The notes beneath the pieces are model-generated. The model was not told where the DNA came from, ran no database searches, and saw nothing but the letters and a program-made list of their open reading frames with translations. This document shows positions 51,493 to 60,212 of a stretch of DNA of 64,000 bases, piece by piece. Source of the stretch: Falsibacillus pallidus (GTDB lineage Bacteria > Bacillota > Bacilli > Bacillales > DSM-25281); NCBI RefSeq assembly GCF_003350505.1, contig NZ_QQAY01000002.1, positions 430,276 through 494,275 on the forward strand, given 5' to 3'. Made by a program: the position numbers and the translations under genes. Each line of letters opens with the position of its first letter. Positions within the stretch are counted from its first letter, which is position 1.

Positions 51493-53027
51493 ACTGCATT
51501 GAGTTTATAGACTCTTGAATATTTTTCTTCCAGATAGTTCATTAAATAAGAGGCATTGAGTTCCTCTCCAGTGGCTTTAACAATCAGTTCATTTGGGGTA
51601 AAGAGTTTTCCATATTGATGGATGCGCTCTCTGAGCCATTCCCTGATAAAAGAAAGTTCTCCTTTTTCGATGAAACTTTCCAATTCCGGATGTTCTTTTT
51701 TCAAAGTATAGTAGATTTGGGCTGCATAAAGGTTTCCAAGGGAATAGGAAGGAAAATACCCGAATCCGCCGAAAGACCAATGCACATCCTGAAGAACCCC
51801 AAGGCTATCGTTAGGAGGCGTAATCCCCAAATACTCATTCATTTTTTCATTCCATACTTTCGGAAGATCTTTCACTTCGATGCTTCCATCAAACAATCCT
51901 TTTTCAATTTCATAACGAACCATGATATGGAGATTATAAGTCAGTTCATCAGCCTCCACACGAATAAAAGACGGTGCGACTTGATTGATGCCACGGCAAA
52001 ATGCATCAAGTTCTACATCCTTCAGCTGCTCCGGAAAATGTTCTTGGAGCTTTGGATAAAAATGATTCCAGAACGAGCTGCTTCTTCCGATAAAATTCTC
52101 GTAGAAACGGGATTGAGATTCATGAATGCCAAATGAAGCTCCTTCACGGAGGACAGTTCCTTCATAGTCAGGATTGATTCCTTGCTCATACATCCCGTGT
52201 CCGGATTCATGGATCGTTCCGAAAATAGCCGTTCTCATATTGTTAAGACGATATCTGGTGGTCAACCGGACATCTCCTGTATTGATGGGCTGTGCAAATG
52301 GATGCGCTGATTCATCCAGACGCCCAGCTGCCATATCGAACCCTAGCTTCGGAACAATGAAGGAATTGAATTCTTTTTGTTTTTCAATCTCATAATCTGC
52401 TTCCAGGAAATCTACTGCCGGTTCTGCACCTTTTCGCTTCAGGCGATCAAGAAGTGCCACACTCCTCGTACGAAGCTCTGCAAAAAGCGGGTCCAGCTTC
52501 TCTACAGTCAATCCCGGTTCATAATCTTCCAGCAGTGCATTATATGGATGGCCTTCATATCCATATAGTTCAATGAATTTCTTTGTATAAGAAACGATTT
52601 TTCCCAGCGTTTCTTCAAAAATAGAAAAATCACTTTTTTCCCTCGCTTCTTCCCAGACGGCATTAGCCCTCGATACCAGGATGGAGTACTCTTTATACAT
52701 CGCTTCAGGAATTTTCGCTAATTTTCGTGAATGTGCTTTCCTTTCCCTTACTGCTGCAGCCATTTCAAGTTCCAGCTCTGCAGAATTCTCATCGAGCGAA
52801 AGATATTCCAATAACTCTGTCATTTCATCAGATATAGCTAATTTAAATGTTTCCGTTGAGAGAGTTCCGATCGCCGAAGCAAAAATAGACGCGCTCTTTT
52901 TCGGTGCCTTTGTTTTTTGATCCCAAGATACCAAGCTTAAAATGTCATTTAAGTGGCAAATCTTTTCATCCAGTTCCTTAAAACGGATGATAGCCTCTTT
53001 TACATTGCTAATGGTTGTTGTCTTCAT
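51489..53027 (-). CDS. Thermostable-type carboxypeptidase 1 (M32 family)
   Basis: This is a 512-residue zinc metallocarboxypeptidase with the M32 motif HESGHGMYEQG (HExxH; Glu in the third ligand position further on), plus family blocks VSWDQKTKAPKKSASIFASAIGTLS, GASFGIHESQSRFYEN and PNDSLGVLQDVHWSFGGFGYFPSYSLGN (given in parts). B. subtilis YpwA is the counterpart. It removes C-terminal residues in the cytoplasm. The start at 53027 follows a GGGGG site; the frame is open 18 codons further upstream. Confidence 0.92.
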   Translation of the reverse strand: MKTTTISNVKEAIIRFKELDEKICHLNDILSLVSWDQKTKAPKKSASIFASAIGTLSTETFKLAISDEMTELLEYLSLDENSAELELEMAAAVRERKAHSRKLAKIPEAMYKEYSILVSRANAVWEEAREKSDFSIFEETLGKIVSYTKKFIELYGYEGHPYNALLEDYEPGLTVEKLDPLFAELRTRSVALLDRLKRKGAEPAVDFLEADYEIEKQKEFNSFIVPKLGFDMAAGRLDESAHPFAQPINTGDVRLTTRYRLNNMRTAIFGTIHESGHGMYEQGINPDYEGTVLREGASFGIHESQSRFYENFIGRSSSFWNHFYPKLQEHFPEQLKDVELDAFCRGINQVAPSFIRVEADELTYNLHIMVRYEIEKGLFDGSIEVKDLPKVWNEKMNEYLGITPPNDSLGVLQDVHWSFGGFGYFPSYSLGNLYAAQIYYTLKKEHPELESFIEKGELSFIREWLRERIHQYGKLFTPNELIVKATGEELNASYLMNYLEEKYSRVYKLNAV

Positions 53028-53203
53028 CCCAAATCCCCCTTTTTCCATAAACCGACTATACAGTTTATTTAATTTAATCACATTAAATGACTTTTTTCAA
53101 TATAGTTTCAAAAATATTCAAACTATTAATCCGTTAAAGACTGCCGAATAATCCAATCAATTTTGATAGATGGTGAATATTCTATCAGCAAGGAGGTGAT
53201 TAT

Positions 53204-53590
53204 ATGTCTTGCAAAAAACATTGCATGGGGCCGCTTGGCTGGGTTGACACCTGTCCGCCGCGTCCTGAACGTGACAGACTCAAAACACTGACTTTTGAAA
53301 ACTGTGCACCTTTTGCTGGTTCATCCAATACACAGGCAAATATCATTTTTGATGTAGAAGGCAATGATATCCCTGTTGTTCTTGCTGGAACCATTGAAAA
53401 CTTCAGCGACGATGGAATCAACGTTATTTTTGAACGGACTTCAGGAAATGTTACAAGGACCATTCTTGCCCATTCATCTTTATCTTTCATCTATGATGAT
53501 ATTACGAGAGTTTCTGTTTTCGGATTTGGACAAGAATATTCAGGCTCATTCAAGTTCCAGGCGACATATACGATTCCATTGAATGACTGA
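53204..53590 (+). CDS. Possible DUF3992 (endospore appendage Ena-type) protein
   Basis: This 128-residue protein has a Cys-containing N-terminal connector (MSCKKHCMGPLGWVDTC) followed by a beta-rich domain: NIIFDVEGNDIPVVLAGTIEN, GINVIFERTSG, RTILAHSSLSFIYDDITRVSVFGFG and SGSFKFQATYTIPLND. The pattern of a Cys-rich N-terminus plus a final GxF-T-Y-I strand resembles DUF3992, the family of S-type endospore appendage (Ena) subunits. It could also be another spore-surface protein. A strong AGGAGG precedes the ATG. It is a single gene, whereas ena clusters usually hold several. The assignment is by pattern only. Confidence 0.5.
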   Translation: MSCKKHCMGPLGWVDTCPPRPERDRLKTLTFENCAPFAGSSNTQANIIFDVEGNDIPVVLAGTIENFSDDGINVIFERTSGNVTRTILAHSSLSFIYDDITRVSVFGFGQEYSGSFKFQATYTIPLND

Positions 53591-53601
53591 TTACTTCTAC
53601 A

Positions 53602-53634
53602 AAAACACCCTATCCGAAACTGGATAGGGTGTTT
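53602..53634. terminator. Bidirectional terminator
   Basis: A 12-base stem AACACCCTATCC/GGATAGGGTGTT, flanked by A and T runs, between convergent genes. Confidence 0.92.
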
Positions 53635-53639
53635 TCTCC

Positions 53640-55427
53640 TTACAATGCAGCGAGTTCTTCAACTAATTCTTTGAATATGCTCAGCGCATTGTCTATAGGG
53701 TCAGGCTTTGTCAAATCGACTCCTGCCCCTTTCAACAATTCAAGCGGATAGTCGGAGCTTCCGCTTTTCAAGAATTGAAGATAGTTCTTCAGCGAATCCT
53801 CATCACCTGAAAGCAGCCTGTCGGCTATATCGATAGCTGAAGCGTAGCCTGTTGCGTATTTATATACATAAAATGGACGATAGAAGTGAGGGATTCTTGA
53901 CCACCCGTATTTGATCTCTTCATCAAATACAACATCATCTCCCTGGTACTCCCGATAAATGGATTCGTATACTTCATTAAAGACATCGGCATTGAGCGGC
54001 TCTCCACTTTCGCATTTCTCATGGATCACTTTTTCGAATTCAGAGAACATGACCTGTGTAAAGAAAGTGCCTTTAAATCCATCAATGAAATGATTCAATA
54101 GATGTTTTTTCATTTGATCGTCTTCTTCATGCTTCAACAAGTAGCGGATAAGAAGGATCTCATTTACTGTTGATGCCACCTCAGCAACGAAAATGGAATA
54201 GCCTGCACTGATCTGCGGCTGGTAGTTGGAACTATAGTAGGAATGCATTGCGTGGCCGCATTCGTGGGCAAGGGTAAACAAACTGTCCAGGTCATCATGG
54301 TGATTCAATAAAACAAATGGATGTACTCCATATAGACCCAGATTATAAGCCCCTGATCGTTTTCCAGGCGTCTCCCTCACATCGAGATAGCGCTTCTCCC
54401 TGAATCCTGCAAGCGTCTGAACATACTCTTCTCCTAACGGCTCCAAAGCTTTTAGCATAATATCGTAAGCATCATCAAACGAAATTTCTTTTCTTGCCCC
54501 GGATACAAGCGGAACACTGAGGTCATAGGCTCTCAGTTCATCGAGTCCCAGCTTTTCTTTTCGATGCTTGTTATAAGAAATCATGGAATCCAGATTATGT
54601 TTGGTTGATTGAATGAGATTTTCATAAACTTCCTTCGGGACGTTATCACCAAACAGAGCTTTTTCGAGTGCAGAAGGATAGTTTCTCATTTTTGACAACA
54701 GGACGTTGTTTTTGACTGCAGCAGCCAAAGTGGACGCAATGGTGTTTTTGGATGACACATAGGGCTTATAGTACGCATGATAAGCTTCCTTACGCTTTTC
54801 ACGGTCTTCATCCTCAATGAGCTTAGAGTACATCCCCCTTGTTAACTCCACCTTCTCCCCATCATCCCCGGTCACTTCGCCGAAACGTATATCTGCATTG
54901 TTTATCATGCCAAAAATATTTTTAGGGGCAGCAAGCGCCTCGCCCATTTGGGAAAGCACTTCCTCTTTTTCCTTGCTTAGCACATGCTGTTTATATCTAA
55001 AAGATTCCAAAAGGTCCTCTTTAAAGTAATCGAGGCCTTCGACTTCCTGAAAATATCCCATTAAAGTCTTTTCTTCCAAGCTCAATAAAAACGGCATGAA
55101 AAACGAGGTTGCTCCGCTTACCTTCTGACCAAGCTGGGATGCACGATCAAGCAGTGAATGGGCCGCTGAATTCCTTGTATCAAGGTCCACCCCCAGCATC
55201 GCATACACATACACTTTCCTGTAATGGTACCCCAACTCTTCACCCAGCTTTAAGTATTCGTAAAGTGAGGATCCGTCATGGATATTCCCATCAAACTCCT
55301 TTAGCCGGTCAGCCATCTTCAGTACCAAATCATAATCTTCTTCCCAAGCATCCTGATTTGGAAAAATGTCTGTTAAATCCCATTTTTCTGAATCCGGCAC
55401 TTCTTCTCTGGATTTGAAATGTTTCAT
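53640..55427 (-). CDS. pepF: Oligoendopeptidase F
   Basis: This is a 595-residue M3B zinc peptidase. The active site is LAHECGHAMHSYYSSNYQP (HExxH), with the Glu ligand in the following EVASTVNE helix. Other family blocks are SEKWDLTDIFPN near the start, TRGMYSKLIEDEDREKRKEAY, and RIPHFYRPFYVYKYATGYASA. It cleaves short peptides in the cytoplasm. The start at 55427 follows GGGGGC. The IS200 element lies just upstream. Confidence 0.93.
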   Translation of the reverse strand: MKHFKSREEVPDSEKWDLTDIFPNQDAWEEDYDLVLKMADRLKEFDGNIHDGSSLYEYLKLGEELGYHYRKVYVYAMLGVDLDTRNSAAHSLLDRASQLGQKVSGATSFFMPFLLSLEEKTLMGYFQEVEGLDYFKEDLLESFRYKQHVLSKEKEEVLSQMGEALAAPKNIFGMINNADIRFGEVTGDDGEKVELTRGMYSKLIEDEDREKRKEAYHAYYKPYVSSKNTIASTLAAAVKNNVLLSKMRNYPSALEKALFGDNVPKEVYENLIQSTKHNLDSMISYNKHRKEKLGLDELRAYDLSVPLVSGARKEISFDDAYDIMLKALEPLGEEYVQTLAGFREKRYLDVRETPGKRSGAYNLGLYGVHPFVLLNHHDDLDSLFTLAHECGHAMHSYYSSNYQPQISAGYSIFVAEVASTVNEILLIRYLLKHEEDDQMKKHLLNHFIDGFKGTFFTQVMFSEFEKVIHEKCESGEPLNADVFNEVYESIYREYQGDDVVFDEEIKYGWSRIPHFYRPFYVYKYATGYASAIDIADRLLSGDEDSLKNYLQFLKSGSSDYPLELLKGAGVDLTKPDPIDNALSIFKELVEELAAL

Positions 55428-55498
55428 CAATTTGCCCCCTTGTATGTATTGGAAGAACGGCCATTCAGCCGGGCTTCCTTTTATTTAATGCTTTTGAA

Positions 55499-56220
55499 AA
55501 CCCCTGGCTATGCCGGGGGTTCCGGTAAGCTTATAGCGTGGTATTAAAAAAAACCTCACTTCATGGTAGGATAAAGTTGGTTTCCCGACCACTTTACCTC
55601 ACCATAGAAGGAGGAATGCCCTTTGAAGGACATGAATAGTTTAGCACATACAACATGGAATTGTAAGTATCACATAGTGTTTGCCCCCAAGTACAGAAGG
55701 CAGATCATTTATGGGAAATATAAAAAGAGTATCGGACAAATTATAAGAGAATTATGTGAGCGTAAAGGTGTGATCATTCATGAAGCAAATGCATGTCCAG
55801 ATCACATACATATGTTAGTCAGTATCCCGCCAAAATTAGGTGTATCTGACTTCATGGGTTATTTAAAAGGCAAAAGTAGTCTTATGATATTTGATAGACA
55901 TGCAAACTTAAAATATCGATATGGGAACCGGAAATTCTGGTGTCGGGGTTTCTATGTCGATACAGTGGGCAGAAATAAGAAACAAATACAAGAATATATT
56001 AGGAATCAGCTAAGAGAAGACTATATGGCTGATCAATTAACATTGTTCGAGGAATTTGACCCATTTACGGGAGAAAAAAATCGGAAGAAGTAAAGTAATT
56101 CTTTAGAATTTGTGAGGGAATGTGGTGCAAAAGGGAAACCTTTTCGGAGGGCCTTTTAGGCCGAGGCCGGTAATAGAGGCTTTCAGCCGCAGAGCAAACC
56201 ACCAGTTCACACTGGTGGTT
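55499..56220 (+). mobile_element. IS200-type insertion sequence
   Basis: The left end carries the subterminal hairpin AACCCC...GGGGGTT (55499-55521) and the right end a perfect hairpin AACCACCAGT/ACTGGTGGTT (56197-56220). These are the imperfect-palindrome ends of IS200/IS605 elements, which lack terminal inverted repeats and target duplications. A single tnpA lies inside; there is no tnpB. The exact outer ends are uncertain by a few bases. The leader before tnpA folds (ATAAAGTTGG...CCACTTTA), as does the sequence between tnpA and the right end. Confidence 0.85.
55623..56093 (+). CDS. tnpA: IS200/IS605-family transposase TnpA (Y1)
   Basis: This 156-residue HUH single-strand transposase has the metal-binding HUH motif in CPDHIHMLVSIPP and the catalytic Tyr in KKQIQEYIRNQLRED. 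AHTTWNCKYHIVFAPKYRR at the start is diagnostic of the family. The start is a TTG at 55623 eight bases after AAGGAGG; an ATG at 55632 is too far from that site. The frame is intact, so the element may be active. Confidence 0.95.
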   Translation: MKDMNSLAHTTWNCKYHIVFAPKYRRQIIYGKYKKSIGQIIRELCERKGVIIHEANACPDHIHMLVSIPPKLGVSDFMGYLKGKSSLMIFDRHANLKYRYGNRKFWCRGFYVDTVGRNKKQIQEYIRNQLREDYMADQLTLFEEFDPFTGEKNRKK

Positions 56221-56355
56221 TTGATTGAACAGTGCTTCTTTCCAGTTTAGCTGATATCATCCAAAATCAAAAAGGATATGACCTTGATTGATAAATAGAT
56301 ATGCATCTTTGGGAGCGATTACGACATCTCAGCTATATCCCATGATTTTGATACA

Positions 56356-56568
56356 TTAAATCCAAGAACGTCTTTTTCTGCATCCATTTGCGTTTGCATC
56401 TTGTGCGGATTCAACATTATCTGCTGCATTATTTGTCCGGTTTCGGCATCCGCTGCCATGGTCATCGTTCGCATTTTGGATGATGACTCGCTCTGCTCGG
56501 ATAAGGACTTGATCGGCGTCGACATTAAGGATGCGATTGTTGTTATTATTGTTATTGTTATTTGACAT
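56356..56568 (-). CDS. Small protein with a poly-Asn N-terminus, unknown function
   Basis: This 70-residue protein is MSNNNNNNNNNRILNVDADQ, then VLIRAERVIIQNANDDHGSG and a basic, Cys-containing C-terminus (GCRKRRSWI). I use ATG 56568, which follows GGGGGA; the frame is open to 56610. It is not recognised. The VDADQVLIRAERVIIQ strand pattern resembles a beta-strand repeat of spore or surface proteins, but this is weak. An overlapping frame on the same strand (56319-56588) is less convincing because it has no good ribosome site and ends without conserved features. Confidence 0.55.
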   Translation of the reverse strand: MSNNNNNNNNNRILNVDADQVLIRAERVIIQNANDDHGSGCRNRTNNAADNVESAQDANANGCRKRRSWI

Positions 56569-56740
56569 GAATATCCCCCCTTTTCCAATAGATGGTCCTA
56601 TTATATGCATGGAAAAATTAATAGAGTGGACTAATAGATTAACTCTACTTCATTGTTTTCAAAATCAAGTAGAAATCAGGATATTTTTCCTTCTTCATGG
56701 AAAATATAAGGAAAATAATTGAAGATGAGGGAATTAAATT

Positions 56741-57742
56741 ATGAAACGAGTGGACGCTTTAACAAGCCCTGAAATAACCGGGCTATGGCAGACATATATG
56801 CAGAACAGCGCGATGCTGTGTTTCTTGGAATATTTCCAGCACCATATGGAGGATGAAGAAATCATGCCTGTTCTAAAAGGCGCCGTTTCCTTCTCCAAAA
56901 AATGCCTGGATGAAATAAAAGAGATATTCAATTCAGAAAAATTTCCCATACCAAAAGGATTTTCCAGGAAAGACGTCGATTTTGAAGCTCCGCGTCTTTA
57001 TAATGATCTTTTTGCGTTAAGCTTTATTTACCGCATGCACCAAATGGCTGTCTCCTTTTATGGAACGACGTTGACAAAAGTAGCGCGAAACGACATTGTC
57101 ACCCTTTTTGCCGGATATCTTTCTGATTCCACAAATCTGTATCTAGAAGCATTGAATCTCATGCTTTCAAAAGGAATCTATGACCGTCCGCCGAAAATGC
57201 CTTATCCAGATGAATCTGAGATGATGCCTGAGCAGCCTTCTGCCATCGAGACATTAATTGGGGAAAAAAGGGCACTGAATGCAGCAGAACTCGGTGAGAT
57301 TTTTTACATCATCGAACGTAATTATATTGGTTTGATCCTTTTGACAGGTTTTATCCAAGTGATGAAAGATGCCGAATTAAAAAGGTATTTCCTAAAAGGG
57401 AAGAAGCTTGCTGAAAAGCAAATCGAAATATTCAATGATATTTTGAAAAAAGAAGAAGAAATAGGCAATATCCCAGTCAGTATGGAAGTAACAGGTTCTA
57501 CTATATCTCCTTTTTCTGACAAGCTTATGACCTTCACTATATCAACCACCACATCAACAGGAATCTTCCTTATAGGGTATGCCTTATCCATCAGTTTCCG
57601 AAAAGATCTGGCAGTACATTATTCTTTACTGATGGCTGAAATCATGAAATTTGGCAGCGATGGCCTCAAACTGATGACAAAAAGAGGTTGGCTTGAACAG
57701 CTTCCACAAGGGATCAATCGGAAACGGCTAATGAGGGAATAA
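56741..57742 (+). CDS. DUF3231-family protein (two ferritin-like repeats)
   Basis: This 333-residue protein consists of two ~165-residue helical repeats. Each begins with a short segment (ALTSPEITGLWQTYMQNSAM and ALNAAELGEIFYIIERNYIG), continues to an internal GAVSFSKKCLDEIKEIF or GKKLAEKQIEIFNDIL helix, and ends in a GIYDRPPKMP or GWLEQLP segment. This is the DUF3231 family, common in spore-forming Bacillales and related to coat protein CotF-like four-helix domains. The role is not known. It follows a 130-base leader. Confidence 0.82.
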   Translation: MKRVDALTSPEITGLWQTYMQNSAMLCFLEYFQHHMEDEEIMPVLKGAVSFSKKCLDEIKEIFNSEKFPIPKGFSRKDVDFEAPRLYNDLFALSFIYRMHQMAVSFYGTTLTKVARNDIVTLFAGYLSDSTNLYLEALNLMLSKGIYDRPPKMPYPDESEMMPEQPSAIETLIGEKRALNAAELGEIFYIIERNYIGLILLTGFIQVMKDAELKRYFLKGKKLAEKQIEIFNDILKKEEEIGNIPVSMEVTGSTISPFSDKLMTFTISTTTSTGIFLIGYALSISFRKDLAVHYSLLMAEIMKFGSDGLKLMTKRGWLEQLPQGINRKRLMRE

Positions 57743-57753
57743 CGGATAAAAGA

Positions 57754-57782
57754 AAGAGCTGCGGCATTAATCCGCAGCTCTT
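57754..57782. terminator. Bidirectional terminator
   Basis: The stem AAGAGCTGCGG/CCGCAGCTCTT has a six-base loop and is flanked by A and T, between the DUF3231 gene and efeB. Confidence 0.9.
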
Positions 57783-57784
57783 CT

Positions 57785-59038
57785 TTAAAATATTGAACCT
57801 TCCAAAATGCCCTGTGCCATATATTGCCCTTTTTTAATGCCTCCTGGACACGCAAACAGAGCACTCCCTATATGCTTCGTGTACTCGTTCAGTTTATCTT
57901 TCTGACTCATCAATTTCAGCATCGGAATGAATTGCTTATCAGGGTTCTGCTGGAAGCTGATAAAGAACAGGCCTGCATTGATGGAACCAGTCTTCTGATC
58001 GATGCCATCTGTATAGGAATAACCTCTCCTGAAGATTTCCTGTTTCATACTTTTGGCGAGCCGGACATGAGAATTGGCAGGAAGCTTCTCAGCATTGACT
58101 TCCTGGTGCTCCTTGACATTCCCATATGCTGCACCGCTGTCTTTTTTTCTGCCAAATGTATCTTCTTGATCCTTCAATGAAGAACGATCCCACACTTCAA
58201 GAAACATTTTGATTTTGCGAATGGCCATATAAGTACCGCCGATCATCCAGGAGGGTTCGCTTGAATCTGCCCAGATGATTTTCTGATGGCCGGATTTATC
58301 CTTCACAGATCGATTTGCCGTTCCGTCTTTAAATCCAAAAAGATTCCTGCCTGTCTTTCCTGTCGGTGCACTCAGGAAGCCGCCCTGTATCCATTTCACT
58401 TCAGCTGTCCCTATGGCATTCTTGATAAAGTTCCGGATGGCATGAAACGCGGTCTGTTGTATATCTGCACAGACTTGGATGCATATATCGCCTCCTGTAT
58501 AGGCCTCATCCAAAGCTTCCCCTGGCATTTTCGGGATATCTCTCAGGTATTTGGGCTTTCTTGAAGCAACTCCAAATCGGTCCTTCCCGTCTTTTCTAAA
58601 AAAAGTACTCCCTAATCCATAGGTGATGGTTAGGTTGGCTGTCGATAAATCCTCTGCCTCTCCCGTATCTTTGGGAGGAAGCCAATCATTCGAAAATCCG
58701 CTTCCGATTTCTTGGCCTACTGTCATCGCCGCAGCTATTTCGGTCCATTTCTTGAATAGTTTTATTACCTGCTGGCGATCATCCGTCAACAAGTTGAACG
58801 ATGCTGTATAGGAATAAGACTGCTGAGGGGTGATGATCCCCGCCTGATGTGCCCCATAAAAAGGAACGGTTTGTTTTTTGTCATCATTTTCAGCTGGACT
58901 CACGAATAATTTATCTGCAATTGCCGTAATGGTCCCTAGGCCGCTGGCGCCAACCGCGATGCCTGCACCTGCAAGAGCAGACATCTTGAGCATTTCCCGC
59001 CTCGAGTATTTTGTTGGTTTTGCAGTCGTGTTAGGCAT
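57785..59038 (-). CDS. efeB: Deferrochelatase/peroxidase EfeB (DyP type)
   Basis: This is a 417-residue haem DyP-type peroxidase with a twin-arginine signal (YSRREMLKMSALAGAGIAVG) for export as a folded protein. The DyP motif GFKDGTAN holds the catalytic Asp, and RDIPKMPGEALDEAYTGGDICIQVCAD follows the family pattern. It acts with EfeU and EfeO to take up ferrous iron, oxidising or recovering haem iron outside the cell. B. subtilis YwbN is the counterpart at nearly the same length. It is the last gene of efeUOB and has a GGAGG site. Confidence 0.94.
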   Translation of the reverse strand: MPNTTAKPTKYSRREMLKMSALAGAGIAVGASGLGTITAIADKLFVSPAENDDKKQTVPFYGAHQAGIITPQQSYSYTASFNLLTDDRQQVIKLFKKWTEIAAAMTVGQEIGSGFSNDWLPPKDTGEAEDLSTANLTITYGLGSTFFRKDGKDRFGVASRKPKYLRDIPKMPGEALDEAYTGGDICIQVCADIQQTAFHAIRNFIKNAIGTAEVKWIQGGFLSAPTGKTGRNLFGFKDGTANRSVKDKSGHQKIIWADSSEPSWMIGGTYMAIRKIKMFLEVWDRSSLKDQEDTFGRKKDSGAAYGNVKEHQEVNAEKLPANSHVRLAKSMKQEIFRRGYSYTDGIDQKTGSINAGLFFISFQQNPDKQFIPMLKLMSQKDKLNEYTKHIGSALFACPGGIKKGQYMAQGILEGSIF

Positions 59039-59054
59039 GCTCTATTCCTCCAAT

Positions 59055-60212
59055 TTATTGAAAAACTTCAGCGGATTGGGCCATCATTTCAGAAAGTACA
59101 TTCAATTGCTGGCTCAATTCGCGTATTTGATCTTTTGTCAAGTCAGTATATGATACGTAGTGATCACCTTTTCGATATTGTCCAAGTTTGTCTTCCAATT
59201 TGGTAAATTCATTATCCAGCTTTCCTGCCAAATCGCTGCTGCTAGCTGTCAGTGCAGGTAAAATGGCATGATAAACAGCTTTAGATCCTTCAACATTAGC
59301 AGCAAGGTCCACTAGATCGATATGGGAATAGCGTTCTTCTTCCCCGGTGACTTTTGAAATGGCCGCTTCATTCAAAAGCTCCATCGCTCCCGCAACGACT
59401 TGTGTAGGCTCGAGATCAACTTTGCTGATTTGATCATTCAATTCCTTCACATCTTTATCCAATTGGTCGGCATATTTGTCCATGCCCTCTAGTGAACCTT
59501 CTTCCCAGATTGCTTTTTCAAGCAGATGGAAGCCGCTCCATTCAGCAGGATCCACATCGCCTTCCCGAGCGTCGATTTTAGGGTCTAAATCACCAAAGCT
59601 TTCAGCGATCGGTTCGATTCTTTCATAATAAACCCGAGCGTCGGCATAGGATCCTTTCGCTTTTTTCAAGTCTTTTGCTTTTACATCCTGCGTGAATTGA
59701 TTCGTGGATTCTACGAGCTTTTGTGTTTGTTTGTTTACATAGTTTTTATAATCTTCCACTGCTTTTGATAATGCATCAGATGTCTTTAATGCCGTTTCCT
59801 TGGCATTATTTAAACGATCAAGCGCATCTTTCAAAGCGCCTGTATTGGATTTGATCTCATCCACATCCATTTTATCTTTTGATGCTTCTAGATAAATGGG
59901 CTGCAAGTATTTTTCTACATCGGTATAGAGAAGCGGATATTTTTCACGCACTTCATTTTCAAAGCTTAGCCATTGATCATTCATCGCTTCCGCCTGTTTT
60001 TTGACTGATTTTGCATCTTGACTCGATAATGCTTTTTCTAATTGAGTCAATTTTTTCTGCAGTGATTCTACGTTTTTATTAATGGAGCTGTCATTTGTCT
60101 CTTTCACAGAAACCTCTTCTTTCTTATTTGAATCTTCGCACCCTGCTAATGCCGGAACAGCCAAAAGGCTGACACAGAGGACGGATGAAAGGGTCTTTAG
60201 TTTAAAGTTCAT
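59055..60212 (-). CDS. efeO: Iron-uptake lipoprotein EfeO
   Basis: This 385-residue lipoprotein has the signal MNFKLKTLSSVLCVSLLAVP followed by the lipobox LAGC. A helical cupin-less N-terminal region precedes an M75-type imelysin domain with GFHLLEKAIWEEGSL (HxxE). The length equals that of B. subtilis YwbM. It feeds iron to EfeU. The start at 60212 follows AAAGGAGATT and overlaps the efeU stop (ATGA). Confidence 0.93.
   Translation of the reverse strand: MNFKLKTLSSVLCVSLLAVPALAGCEDSNKKEEVSVKETNDSSINKNVESLQKKLTQLEKALSSQDAKSVKKQAEAMNDQWLSFENEVREKYPLLYTDVEKYLQPIYLEASKDKMDVDEIKSNTGALKDALDRLNNAKETALKTSDALSKAVEDYKNYVNKQTQKLVESTNQFTQDVKAKDLKKAKGSYADARVYYERIEPIAESFGDLDPKIDAREGDVDPAEWSGFHLLEKAIWEEGSLEGMDKYADQLDKDVKELNDQISKVDLEPTQVVAGAMELLNEAAISKVTGEEERYSHIDLVDLAANVEGSKAVYHAILPALTASSSDLAGKLDNEFTKLEDKLGQYRKGDHYVSYTDLTKDQIRELSQQLNVLSEMMAQSAEVFQ

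Noticed and set aside
53200-53490. Antisense 96-residue frame over the possible Ena-type gene
   Set aside because: No ribosome site and no conserved features; the plus-strand frame has AGGAGG and a sensible domain.
56319-56588. 89-residue minus frame overlapping the poly-Asn protein
   Set aside because: Poor ribosome site; the frame starting at 56568 after GGGGGA is better supported.
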